A DNA stretch of 64,000 nucleotides from Pacificimonas flava. Its GTDB lineage: Bacteria; Pseudomonadota; Alphaproteobacteria; Sphingomonadales; Sphingomonadaceae. The stretch is from assembly GCF_000342165.1 (NCBI RefSeq), contig NZ_AMRV01000005.1, positions 1 to 64,000 on the forward strand. The letters are read 5' to 3'. Shown here in pieces: positions 18,482-26,778 of the stretch; within the stretch, counting starts at the first letter, position 1; the number at the start of each line of letters is the position of its first letter. Made by a program: the position numbers and the translations under genes. The notes under the pieces were generated by a model. That model saw only the letters and a list, made by a program, of their open reading frames with translations. It was not told the origin of the DNA and did no database searches.

Positions 18482-19855
18482 ATGGCAAAACCGCAAAAAC
18501 GCTACACCTGCCAGGCCTGCGGCTCGGTTCAGCCGAAATGGCAGGGCCAGTGCCCCGACTGCGCCGAATGGAACAGCCTGGTCGAGGATGCCGGCGCGGT
18601 CGTCACGGCCTTTTCGGCCAAACACTCGCTGACCAGCGGCGGCACGCGCTTCAGGCTGGAACAGCTGAGCGCGCAGACGGCGCTGCCCGAACGGACGAAG
18701 ACCGGCATTTCCGAACTCGACCGTACGCTGGGCGGCGGTATCGTCGCCGGTTCGGCCGTGCTGCTTGGCGGCGATCCGGGCATCGGCAAGTCCACCATAC
18801 TGATGCAGGTGGCCGGCCGGCTCGCCAAATCGGGCAGGCGTACCGTCTATATCTCGGGGGAGGAGGCGGCCGATCAGGTGCGCCTGCGCGCGCAGCGCCT
18901 CGGCCTTGGCGACGCGCCGGTCGAACTCGCCAGCGTCACCTCCGTGCGCGATATTCTGACGACCCTGTCGGAGGGGGAGCCGCCCGCCCTCCTCATCATC
19001 GATTCGGTGCAGACCATGCATTCGGACATGCTGGAGGGCGCGCCCGGCACGGTGGCGCAGGTGCGCGCCGCCTCGCAGGAACTGATCCGGTTCGCCAAAC
19101 AGTCGGGCAGCGCGGTCTTTCTGGTCGGGCATGTGACGAAGGAGGGGAATATCGCCGGCCCCCGCGTCCTGGAGCACATGGTCGATACCGTGCTCTATTT
19201 CGAGGGCGAGCGATCGCATCAGTACCGTATCTTGCGCGCGGTGAAGAACCGCTTTGGCGGCACCGACGAGATCGGCGTCTTCGCCATGGCGGAGGAGGGG
19301 CTGCGGGAGGTGAAGAACCCCTCCAGCCTGTTCCTGACGCAGCGCACGGAGCCTGTCGCCGGCTCTGTCGTCTTTCCCGCGCTGGAGGGGACCCGCCCCG
19401 TCATGGTGGAGGTGCAGGCGCTGGTCGTGCGGCTTGCTTCGGGCGCGACGCCGCGGCGCGCTGTCGTGGGCTGGGATTCCGGCCGCCTCGCCATGATCCT
19501 CGCCGTTCTGGAGGCGCGCTGCGGCATGAGCTTCTCCAATGCGGAGGTCTATCTGAACATCGCCGGCGGCCTCAGGATTTCCGATCCGGCGGCGGACATC
19601 GCGGTCGCCGCCGCGCTCGTCGGGGCGCTCACCGACCGGCCCGTGCCGCTTGGCGCCGTCGCGCTGGGCGAACTGGCACTGTCGGGTGAGATCAGGCCGG
19701 CCATGCATCTCGCCCTGCGGCTGAAGGAGGCGCAGAAGCTCGGCTTCGACCAGGCCTACATGCCCCGCGCCGGCGCCAGCGCGCCCAAGGGCATGCGCGC
19801 GCAGGAATTCGCGCACCTCGCCGACCTGGTGGCGCATCTGGCCGGCGGTGGGTGA
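18482..19855 (+). CDS. radA: DNA repair/recombination protein RadA
   Basis: RadA (Sms) is a RecA-like, DnaB-like branch-migration helicase active on recombination intermediates. Over 457 residues it shows the N-terminal C4 zinc finger (Cys10, 13, 24, 27), Walker A GGDPGIGKST (96-105), the RadA-specific KNRFGG motif at about 255-260, and the C-terminal Lon-protease-like domain with EVYLNIAGGLRISDPAADIAVA. Length and motif order are standard. It starts 57 bases after the barrel gene on the same strand and may be read from the same transcript. It is followed by the palindromic repeat block around the GIY-YIG gene. Confidence 0.97.
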   Translation: MAKPQKRYTCQACGSVQPKWQGQCPDCAEWNSLVEDAGAVVTAFSAKHSLTSGGTRFRLEQLSAQTALPERTKTGISELDRTLGGGIVAGSAVLLGGDPGIGKSTILMQVAGRLAKSGRRTVYISGEEAADQVRLRAQRLGLGDAPVELASVTSVRDILTTLSEGEPPALLIIDSVQTMHSDMLEGAPGTVAQVRAASQELIRFAKQSGSAVFLVGHVTKEGNIAGPRVLEHMVDTVLYFEGERSHQYRILRAVKNRFGGTDEIGVFAMAEEGLREVKNPSSLFLTQRTEPVAGSVVFPALEGTRPVMVEVQALVVRLASGATPRRAVVGWDSGRLAMILAVLEARCGMSFSNAEVYLNIAGGLRISDPAADIAVAAALVGALTDRPVPLGAVALGELALSGEIRPAMHLALRLKEAQKLGFDQAYMPRAGASAPKGMRAQEFAHLADLVAHLAGGG

Positions 19856-19879
19856 GGGGAGGCCTTCAACGCTGCGCCA

Positions 19880-19955
19880 TGGACCCCTGCCTCCGCAGGG
19901 GTGACGGTCTGAAGTGTGGAATAAAGTTTTCGTCGCCCCTGCGCAGGCAGGGGCC
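19880..19955. repeat. inverted pair of palindromic repeats, left of the GIY-YIG gene
   Basis: Unit TGGACCCCTGCCTCCGCAGG with GGTGACGG (19880-19907) is followed by the opposite-facing unit CGTCGCCCCTGCGCAGGCAG with GGGCC (19931-19955). They are separated by about 23 bases of AT-richer spacer. The same pair, in the same order, recurs after the nuclease gene at 20280-20354. Confidence 0.85.
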
Positions 19956-19976
19956 CATCGCGAAAAGGGAGACGCC

Positions 19977-20270
19977 ATGACCTATGGCGGCCACGTCTAT
20001 ATCATGACCAACCGCCGGCACGGCACGCTCTATACCGGCGTTACGGCGGACCTGCCGGCGCGGGTCTATCAGCACCGCATCGGCAAGAGATCGAGCTTTT
20101 GCCGCAAGTGGAACCTGACCCGCCTCGTCTGGTATGCGGATTTCGACCGCATCGAGGACGCCATCGCACGCGAAAAGCAGATCAAGGCCTGGAAACGCGC
20201 GTGGAAGATCCGCGAGATCGAAAGCCTCAACCCCCGCTGGGATGATCTTTACGAGCAAGGCTTGTGGTGA
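19977..20270 (+). CDS. small GIY-YIG endonuclease family protein
   Basis: A 97-residue protein that is essentially one GIY-YIG nuclease domain. The two signature strands read HVYIMTNRRHGTLYTGVT (VYI for GIY, YTG for YIG). The catalytic Arg follows in LPARVYQHR, and the Glu/Lys helix is AIAREKQIKAWKRAWK. The ending IESLNPRWDDLYEQ is typical of the short COG2827 (YhbQ-like) group. I start at the ATG at 19977; AAAAGGGAGA lies just upstream. The gene is framed by two copies of the same 75-base palindromic-repeat pair in direct orientation, which suggests that gene and repeats belong together. Any target site or activity is unknown. Confidence 0.9.
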   Translation: MTYGGHVYIMTNRRHGTLYTGVTADLPARVYQHRIGKRSSFCRKWNLTRLVWYADFDRIEDAIAREKQIKAWKRAWKIREIESLNPRWDDLYEQGLW

Positions 20271-20279
20271 AAGTCCTGA

Positions 20280-20354
20280 TGGACCCCTGCCTCCGCAGGG
20301 GTGACGGTGAAAGAAACACTGCTGAGACTCGTCGCCCCTGCGAAGGCAGGGGCC
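20280..20354. repeat. inverted pair of palindromic repeats, right of the GIY-YIG gene
   Basis: Unit TGGACCCCTGCCTCCGCAGG with GGTGACGG (20280-20307) and the opposite-facing CGTCGCCCCTGCGAAGGCAG with GGGCC (20330-20354). The first unit is identical to that at 19880-19907, while the spacer sequence differs from the left copy. The remaining bases to 20522 contain no gene I can support. Confidence 0.85.
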
Positions 20355-20522
20355 TATCGGCGGTTCGGCGCGGCTGGAGGGACGTGAGCACTGAGCAAGA
20401 GCCGTTCGCCGGCGCGCCTGCTGCCCCGCCCACCCCAATTGCCCAGTTCACCGTCCCAGCCCCCTCCACTCCAACGCTTTGGGGCTGACCTCACTCGAAA
20501 ATCTGCTTATCAGGCCGCTTCC

Positions 20523-21110
20523 ATGTCCGACCTTACTGCCTTCGACATCTTCTTCTTCGCCGTCATCGGCATCCTCGCCCTGCTGGGGCTGAAGCGCGGC
20601 TTCGTCTCCGAAATCCTGGGTCTGATGGCCTGGGTCGGCGGGATCGTCGCGGTGAATCTGTTCTTTGAGGACGCGCGCCGGTTCGCGCTGGGGTTCCTGG
20701 ACAGCGAGACCGCCGCGGCCGTGCTGGCGGTCATCGTCCTCTTCTTCGCGGCCTTTCTGGTGCTGCGGGGCATCGCCTCCGCGCTCGGGGGACGCGTCAA
20801 GAAAAGCGTCGTCGGCCCGCTCGACCGGCTGCTGGGCTTCGGCTTCGGGGCGGTGAAGGGGCTGCTGGCGGTCACGCTCGTGTGGATGCTCCTGATCCTT
20901 ATCTTCGGCTTCATGCCCGGCGGCCGGCCGGACTGGCTGGCGGATGCACGGTCCGGTCCCGTCGTCTCCATGTTCGCGGCGGAGGTGCGCGATTTCGTCG
21001 CCGATCAGAGCGCCGTCTTCGACGAGGAGCCGGAGGAGACGGGCTATGATGCCGGCGAACGCGACGCGCTCGACGATCTGTTCGAGGATGCGCAGGGGAT
21101 GATGCCATGA
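20523..21110 (+). CDS. cvpA: CvpA family membrane protein
   Basis: A 195-residue CvpA-family inner-membrane protein (colicin V production/cell-envelope homeostasis). I use the ATG at 20523, which starts MSDLTAFDIFFFAVIG and gives a family-like N-terminus. An in-frame upstream ATG at 20439 lies in repeat-derived sequence. Four hydrophobic segments are visible, with the family pattern LGLKRGFVSEILGLMAWVGG and LDRLLGFGFGAVKGLL. The C-terminal 40 residues are acidic and cytoplasmic-looking. It overlaps cysS by four bases. The family's molecular role is not settled. Confidence 0.9.
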   Translation: MSDLTAFDIFFFAVIGILALLGLKRGFVSEILGLMAWVGGIVAVNLFFEDARRFALGFLDSETAAAVLAVIVLFFAAFLVLRGIASALGGRVKKSVVGPLDRLLGFGFGAVKGLLAVTLVWMLLILIFGFMPGGRPDWLADARSGPVVSMFAAEVRDFVADQSAVFDEEPEETGYDAGERDALDDLFEDAQGMMP

Positions 21111-22468
21111 CGGGTGATGGCGCGGGAGAGGCGGGGCGCGCGATCCGCCTCTACGATACGTCGCGTCGGGAGAAGCGCGATTTCGTGCCCATCGATCCGG
21201 GCCGGATCACGATGTATGTCTGCGGCCCCACCGTCTATGCCCGCGCGCATATCGGCAATTTCCGCCCCGAGATCGTCTTCGACGTGCTCGCCCGGCTGCT
21301 GCGCCACCGCTACGGCGCGGATGCCGTCGTTCATGCGCGCAACATCACCGACATCGACGACAAGATCATGGACCGTGCGCACGAAAGCGGACGCTCGATT
21401 GCCGAGGTCAGCGCGGAGGCGGAGGGCTGGTATGTGGAGGATGCCCGCACGCTGGGCGTCGAGACGCTGCCGCTCGCCCCGCACGCGACCGAGCATCTGG
21501 AGACCATGATCGCGCTGATGCAGCGATTGATCGCGGGCGGCCATGCCTATGCGGCGGAGGGGCATGTTCTGTTCGATACCACCTCCGACGCCGCCTATGG
21601 CGGGCTGTCGGGCCGCGCGCTGGAGGACATGATCGCCGGCGCCCGCGTGGAGGTCGCGCCCTACAAGAAGAACCCGCAGGATTTCGTCCTGTGGAAACCA
21701 AGCGCGGAGGACCAGCCCGGCTGGGATTCGCCATGGGGCCGGGGGCGTCCCGGCTGGCATACCGAATGCACGGCCATGATCCGCACGGAACTGGACGACA
21801 CCATCGACATTCATGGCGGCGGGCAGGACCTGATCTTTCCGCACCACGAGAACGAGGCGGCGCAGGGACGCTGCGCCCATGACGGCGCGCCGCTGGCGAA
21901 TTACTGGATGCACAACGGCTTTCTCTCCATGTCGGACGAGAAGATGTCGAAGAGCCTCGGCAATACCGTCACCGTGCCGTCGCTGATCGAGGCCGGTCAC
22001 CGGGGCGAGACCATCCGCCTCGCCATGCTGATGGCGCATTACCGCCAGCCGCTCGAATGGACGAACGATCTTCTGGCGCAGGCGAAGGCGACGCTGGACC
22101 GGTGGTACCGGGTGCTGGAGGGCGCGGACATGAGCGGTGGCACGCCGGATGCGGAATTCGTGGCCGCGCTGTCGAACGACCTGAACACGCCGGCGGCGCT
22201 CGCGCGCCTGTCGCAACTGAGCGGCGATCCGGCCGCGCTCGCGGCAAGTGCGCGGCTGATCGGCTTGTTGGGGGAGGACCCGGCGATCTGGCGGCGGGGT
22301 GAACTCTCGTCAGAGTCGACCGTGGATGTGGACGCCCGCATCGCCGCCCGGGCTGCGGCGAAGGCGAACAGGGACTTCGCGGAGGCGGACCGGATTCGCG
22401 ATGCGCTTGCGGCGGAGGGCATCCTGCTTGAGGATGGGCCGAACGGCACGACGTGGCGCCGCAAATGA
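21107..22468 (+). CDS. cysS: cysteinyl-tRNA synthetase
   Basis: Class I aminoacyl-tRNA synthetase charging tRNA-Cys. The HIGH-type motif is HIGN at 48-51 and the KMSKS motif is at 279-283. A zinc-binding Cys lies in YVCGPTVY, with partners in GWHTECTAM and FPHHENEAAQ. The N-terminal 20 residues are a little longer than in many homologues, but the start is fixed by the ATGA overlap with cvpA. At 453 residues, length is normal. The C-terminal anticodon-binding region ends with the usual EDGPNGTTWRR. Confidence 0.98.
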   Translation: MTGDGAGEAGRAIRLYDTSRREKRDFVPIDPGRITMYVCGPTVYARAHIGNFRPEIVFDVLARLLRHRYGADAVVHARNITDIDDKIMDRAHESGRSIAEVSAEAEGWYVEDARTLGVETLPLAPHATEHLETMIALMQRLIAGGHAYAAEGHVLFDTTSDAAYGGLSGRALEDMIAGARVEVAPYKKNPQDFVLWKPSAEDQPGWDSPWGRGRPGWHTECTAMIRTELDDTIDIHGGGQDLIFPHHENEAAQGRCAHDGAPLANYWMHNGFLSMSDEKMSKSLGNTVTVPSLIEAGHRGETIRLAMLMAHYRQPLEWTNDLLAQAKATLDRWYRVLEGADMSGGTPDAEFVAALSNDLNTPAALARLSQLSGDPAALAASARLIGLLGEDPAIWRRGELSSESTVDVDARIAARAAAKANRDFAEADRIRDALAAEGILLEDGPNGTTWRRK

Positions 22469-22500
22469 GCGCCGCGCGGTTTGCACCCGGGAGGAGGCTT

Positions 22501-23328
22501 ATGCCCTATTCGATGAAGGCGATGTTCGCATCCATTGCTGCGGCCGCCATGCTGCTGCTGAGCGCATGCGGTCAGGATCGCGGAGGTGGCGGCGATGTGC
22601 CGGAGGGGCTGGAGAATCAAAGCCTGAAGGCCGAGCGCGCCTCGGTTGACGACAGGCAGGGACCTGTCCTCGCGACGGACCTGTTCATTCGCGAAACGAG
22701 CCCGACGCTGGATTTCGCTTGGCACGCGCCACCGGAAATCGCCGGCGCGCCGGGCGCGCTGTCCTCCATGCGCGCTGAGGCTGACACGGCACGCGCCGAA
22801 ATGCAGAAGGAAGCGCGGGAGTTTTCGCAGATGCTGGCGGAAGAGGGGCAGGATCCGCGCCAGCTCAGCTACCGGCAGGACTGGACGCTCGGCTACGAAA
22901 CACCGGGCCTGATGAACTTCACCTCGGAAACCTACCGGTATGACGGCGGGGCGCACGGCATGACGACCTTCGATTCGCTGTTCTGGGACAAGGAGGCGGG
23001 GGCCGCCGTGGATCGCAGCGCGCTGTTCGTGAATTGGCCGCAGGCGCGCGAGAGGATCGCCTCGCTATTCTGCGAGAATCTCGATCGGATGCGCGCCGAC
23101 CGGCGGGGCGGAGAGGTCGGTGATGGCGGCCTCGGCTTCAGCGACTGTCCGGACGTGACCGATTTCCCCTGGGCTCTGTCGAACGGCGGCATCGGAGAGC
23201 CGGCGCTGAAGGTGCTGGTCGAACCCTATGCCGCCGGGCCGTATGCGGAGGGCAGCTACGAGGTCACCATCCCGCTATCGAACGGCCTGCGCGGCGCCAT
23301 GAAGACGGTTTACGTACCAGCCGGCTAG
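22501..23328 (+). CDS. DUF3298/RsiV-type lipoprotein
   Basis: A 275-residue predicted lipoprotein. The ATG at 22501 has GGAGGAGG seven bases upstream. It opens with a signal sequence ending in the lipobox LLSAC (Cys22), so it should be anchored to a membrane. The folded part matches the DUF4163-DUF3298 layout: a beta-rich N-terminal half, then the characteristic ETYRYDGGAHGMTTFDSLFWD and a C-terminal segment ending GLRGAMKTVYVPAG. Such domains occur in anti-sigma factor RsiV and in uncharacterised lipoproteins; there is no sigma factor nearby. It starts 32 bases after cysS. Function unknown. Confidence 0.8.
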   Translation: MPYSMKAMFASIAAAAMLLLSACGQDRGGGGDVPEGLENQSLKAERASVDDRQGPVLATDLFIRETSPTLDFAWHAPPEIAGAPGALSSMRAEADTARAEMQKEAREFSQMLAEEGQDPRQLSYRQDWTLGYETPGLMNFTSETYRYDGGAHGMTTFDSLFWDKEAGAAVDRSALFVNWPQARERIASLFCENLDRMRADRRGGEVGDGGLGFSDCPDVTDFPWALSNGGIGEPALKVLVEPYAAGPYAEGSYEVTIPLSNGLRGAMKTVYVPAG

Positions 23329-23342
23329 CGCCCGGTATTTCT

Positions 23343-23358
23343 GTTGCTGCAAAGCAAC
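23343..23358. promoter_or_regulatory. possible operator palindrome upstream of TonB receptor 2
   Basis: A perfect 6-base inverted repeat GTTGCT-GCAA-AGCAAC lies 129-144 bases before the receptor start. A related dyad TTGCTGCGCCGCAA is at 23398-23411, with further TTGCT half-sites between. It could bind a dimeric regulator. It does not resemble a Fur box that I can recognise. Confidence 0.35.
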
Positions 23359-23486
23359 AATATTGCTCTAAATCGTTGCTGTCATGAGCTCTTCATATTG
23401 CTGCGCCGCAATGTAAACGGTCTGTCTCACAAGCTTCCTAGAGGCCCGCATCGTCAATACGATGCAACCCCTCTCAGGAGCCTTTC

Positions 23487-25880
23487 ATGTCCTTCACGCA
23501 CTTCCTTGCCGGTGCCTCCCTCGCGGCCGTCGCCGCGACGGCGGGCCACGCGCAGACCGCCTCGCAGCCGGTGGCCGGCGAGCTTTCCGACGGGGTCATC
23601 GTGGTCACCGCGCAGAAGCGTGAGGAACTGATCACCGACGTGCCGGTGACCGTGTCCGCGCTGTCCGGTGAGCAGTTGCAGCGCATCAATGTCGACGAAT
23701 TCGACGAACTCAGCGCCTTCGTTCCCGGCCTGGTCGTGCAGGAGCAGAGCGCGAACAATCCCGGCTTCGTCATTCGCGGCATCACGTCGGACAGCGGCAG
23801 CGCGCAGATCGCGCCGCGCGTCACCATCTATTATAATGGCGTCGACGTTTCGCGTTCGCGCGGGTCCTATTTCAAGCTTTACGACATCGAGCGCGTGGAG
23901 GTGGTGAAGGGGCCGCAGGCGACGCTGTTCGGCACCGCCGCCACCATCGGCGCGATTTCCGTCGTGCCCGCCAAGCCGGAGCAGGAACCCGGTGCCTTCG
24001 CACAGGCCTCCTACGGCAATTTCGGCGCGGTTCAGGTGAACGGAATGGTGAACACCGGCGGCGAGACGGTATCCGCGCGCATCGCCGGTTTTTACGAAAC
24101 CCGAGACGGCTATGTCCGCAACATCGCCGGAGAGCCCGGCACGGCGAGCGCGGATCTGGTGGGCGTCGATCAGGACGATCTGAACGGCATCGACCAGTTC
24201 GGCCTGCGCGGGTCCGTCCGCGCCTTTCTGGGCGAGGGGACGGCCGACCTGACCGTCACCTATGAGGAGCAGAACAACCCCGGCACGGCGTTCAAATCGG
24301 GGTCGATTCCGCCAACGGGCGGCGATACCTCGCCCTTCACCTTCGCGGAGCTGGGCGGCTCGCCGTTCAGCGAGGAGGCGCTCGGCATCGACGAGCTGAA
24401 GCTGGAGCGGCAGGTGCTGGACGTGAACCTGACGGCCGAATTCCCGCTGTCCGACGCGCTGACCCTGACCTCCGTCAGCGGCTACCGCAATTTCGACAGT
24501 GTGGAGACGTTCGATGCGGACGGCTCGCCGCTCTTCTATCTGGAATTCGGGGAAGACGCGCAGGGCGAACAGATGTCGACCGAACTGCGTCTCGCCTATG
24601 ACAACGGCGGCATGATCCGCGGCTTCGTCGGCGGCAATATCTTCGTTGAGGACGGTACGCAGGGCGTTCCCTTCTCCACGGACGAGGGCACCTATCTGGC
24701 CTGCGCGCCCTTCGCCGCCTTCGCACCGGTTCAGGCCGCCCTGTCGGCGGCGCAGGGCGGCGCCGCGCCATGCGTCGGCGCGGACGGCGCACTGAACGCG
24801 GCGAACGCCTCCGCCATCCTGACGGGCGGCGCGGCCGATGCCGTTCCCTATGCCAGCAGCTTCACCAATGGCGGCGACAATAGCAGTTATTCGGTCTTCG
24901 CCGACGCCACGATCGCGCCGATGGACGGGCTCGAGCTGACGGCCGGCGTGCGCTATCTGTACGAACGTCGGCGGTCGACCTATTCGAACATTCAGCCGCA
25001 AAGTCAGATCCTGGCCGGCCTCGGCATTCCCGGACAGAGTCTGCTCGGGACGGCGGACACGGGCGGGCAGGTATTTTCCGTCAGCGACGAATTCGATGCG
25101 TGGCTGCCGCGCTTCAACGCCCTTTACGAACTGACGCCGGGCATCAATGTCTATGGCACCGTGTCGAAGGGCCGGCGCGCGCCTGTTCTCGATCTCGGCG
25201 CCCAGGCGTCCGCGGCCGGCACGATCCCCGACTTCACCCTGGTCGAGGAAGAGCGCGTCTGGAATTACGAGGGCGGCATCAAGGGCGCGCTCGGCGGCGT
25301 CGTCGGTTCCGTCGGCGTCTTCTACCAGGATTATTCCAACTTCCAGACCAGCTTCTTCGACGAAACCGGGTCCATCGTGCCCGTGAATGCCGGCACGGCG
25401 TCCAATGTGGGTGTCGAGGCAGAGGCGCAGGCGCGCATCTTCCCCTGGCTGAACGTCTTTGGCAGCTACGCCTATATCGATGCGAAGATCGACGCCCCGG
25501 ACGATGGCGGTGCGTCGGACTATGCGGGCAGCCGCTTTCGCCTGCAGCCGCGTCATTCCGCCGCTGCGGGCCTGGAATTCTCCTACGATCTGGGCAGCGG
25601 CACGGCCCTCTCGCTGACGCCGACGGTCACCTATCGCAGCAAGGTCTTCTTCGAGATTCCGAACACGGAGGCCATCAGCGAGGGCGGCTATACCCTCGTC
25701 AACCTGCGCGGCGCCGTGTCCTTCATGGACGATCGCTATTCCATCTTCGGGTTCGCCACGAACCTTCTGGACAAAGACTATATCATCGACGCGGGCAATA
25801 CCGGCGGCGGCTTCGGCACGGCGACCTTCATTCAAGGCGAGCCGGCCTTTTACGGCGCCGGGATCAGCGCACGCTTCTAG
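23487..25880 (+). CDS. TonB-dependent outer-membrane receptor (2), probable siderophore receptor
   Basis: A 797-residue receptor. A signal peptide (MSFTHFLAGASLAAVAATAGHAQ) precedes the TonB box GVIVVTAQKREE. The plug domain follows with VIRGITSDSG and YDIERVEVVKGPQATLFGTAA, then the beta-barrel ending YGAGISARF with a terminal Phe. AGGAGC lies 8 bases before the start. The gene is followed after about 100 bases by a siderophore-interacting flavoprotein, which supports uptake of a ferric siderophore. It is clearly diverged from the 1008-residue receptor at 2.4 kb. Confidence 0.93.
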   Translation: MSFTHFLAGASLAAVAATAGHAQTASQPVAGELSDGVIVVTAQKREELITDVPVTVSALSGEQLQRINVDEFDELSAFVPGLVVQEQSANNPGFVIRGITSDSGSAQIAPRVTIYYNGVDVSRSRGSYFKLYDIERVEVVKGPQATLFGTAATIGAISVVPAKPEQEPGAFAQASYGNFGAVQVNGMVNTGGETVSARIAGFYETRDGYVRNIAGEPGTASADLVGVDQDDLNGIDQFGLRGSVRAFLGEGTADLTVTYEEQNNPGTAFKSGSIPPTGGDTSPFTFAELGGSPFSEEALGIDELKLERQVLDVNLTAEFPLSDALTLTSVSGYRNFDSVETFDADGSPLFYLEFGEDAQGEQMSTELRLAYDNGGMIRGFVGGNIFVEDGTQGVPFSTDEGTYLACAPFAAFAPVQAALSAAQGGAAPCVGADGALNAANASAILTGGAADAVPYASSFTNGGDNSSYSVFADATIAPMDGLELTAGVRYLYERRRSTYSNIQPQSQILAGLGIPGQSLLGTADTGGQVFSVSDEFDAWLPRFNALYELTPGINVYGTVSKGRRAPVLDLGAQASAAGTIPDFTLVEEERVWNYEGGIKGALGGVVGSVGVFYQDYSNFQTSFFDETGSIVPVNAGTASNVGVEAEAQARIFPWLNVFGSYAYIDAKIDAPDDGGASDYAGSRFRLQPRHSAAAGLEFSYDLGSGTALSLTPTVTYRSKVFFEIPNTEAISEGGYTLVNLRGAVSFMDDRYSIFGFATNLLDKDYIIDAGNTGGGFGTATFIQGEPAFYGAGISARF

Positions 25881-25980
25881 GATGGCAGGGGCGCCGCGCG
25901 ATCGTCGCTGGCGCCCCATCCGCTAACTTGAGAACAGTTCGCATTATCCCTACATGCTTCCGGTACGATTGAGAGGCATG

Positions 25981-26748
25981 ATGATGAAAAGACCCGAACC
26001 GAGGCGACTGACCGTTCTCGAGACCACGCGCGTGACGCCGAACATGCACCGCGTTCTTCTGGGCGGGCCGGGACTGACCGGTTTTCCGCCGGAACAGGAT
26101 GGCGGCTATGTAAAGCTGCGCATTCCCGGCGAGAAGACCTGTGTGCGCACTTATACGATCCGCCGGCAGACGGAGGAGGCGCTGACGCTCGATTTCGCGC
26201 TGCACGGAGAGGGGGCGGCCGCCGGACCGGCCACCTCCTGGGCCTTAACGGCCGCGCCCGGCGATGAACTTGAGGTCGGCGGCCCCGGTCCCGCAAAGCC
26301 GCTGCCGCCCGGCCGTGGTCCTTTCCTCCTGTGCGGCGACATGACGGCGTTGCCGGCGATCTCAGTCAATCTGGAGGCGCTGTCCGAGGATGCGGTTGGC
26401 CGCGCCGTGATCGAGGTGCAGAGCGAGGACGATCGGCAGGATATTGCCGCGCCGTCCGGCATGGCCATCGAATGGCTGATCAACCCCTCGCCCGGGGCGC
26501 GGCCGGAGGTACTGGACGCGGCAGTGCGCGGGGCCGTGCGCGCGGCCGGCGGGGGCGACGGCACGGCCTATGCCTGGGCCGCCTGCGAGTTCGACGCGAT
26601 GCGCCGCCTGCGCCAGTATCTGCGCGCGGAATGCGGCCTCGGCCCCGACCGCCTGTATATCTCCAGCTACTGGAAACGCGGCCTGATCGAGGACGAACAC
26701 AAGGTGGCGAAGCGCACCGATGCGGAAACGGACGTCGTTTCCGCCTGA
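25981..26748 (+). CDS. siderophore-interacting flavoprotein (FAD-binding ferric reductase family)
   Basis: A 255-residue protein of the SIP/ViuB family, cytoplasmic flavoenzymes that reduce ferric siderophores to release iron. Family landmarks are RVTPNMHRVLLGGPGL, the FAD-binding CVRTYTIRR (R-x-Y-T/S), the TSWALTAAPGDELEVGGPG stretch, LLCGDMTALPAI, and the C-terminal LYISSYWKRGLIEDEH. Three consecutive ATG/ATG/ATG codons (25978, 25981, 25984) follow GAGAGG; the last two have better spacing. It is probably cotranscribed with the receptor upstream and converges on dnaB, 30 bases away. Confidence 0.92.
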   Translation: MMKRPEPRRLTVLETTRVTPNMHRVLLGGPGLTGFPPEQDGGYVKLRIPGEKTCVRTYTIRRQTEEALTLDFALHGEGAAAGPATSWALTAAPGDELEVGGPGPAKPLPPGRGPFLLCGDMTALPAISVNLEALSEDAVGRAVIEVQSEDDRQDIAAPSGMAIEWLINPSPGARPEVLDAAVRGAVRAAGGGDGTAYAWAACEFDAMRRLRQYLRAECGLGPDRLYISSYWKRGLIEDEHKVAKRTDAETDVVSA

Positions 26749-26778
26749 CCCGAAGACGCTGGCGCGCCGGGCGGCGGG

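Noticed and set aside
17291-19978. An 895-codon open frame on the minus strand opposite radA and the barrel gene
   Set aside because: Antisense to radA, whose motifs are complete; composition is typical of GC-codon shadow translation.
23454-25919. An 821-codon minus-strand open frame opposite the second TonB receptor
   Set aside because: The plus-strand receptor has signal peptide, TonB box, plug and barrel; the reverse frame shows no family features.
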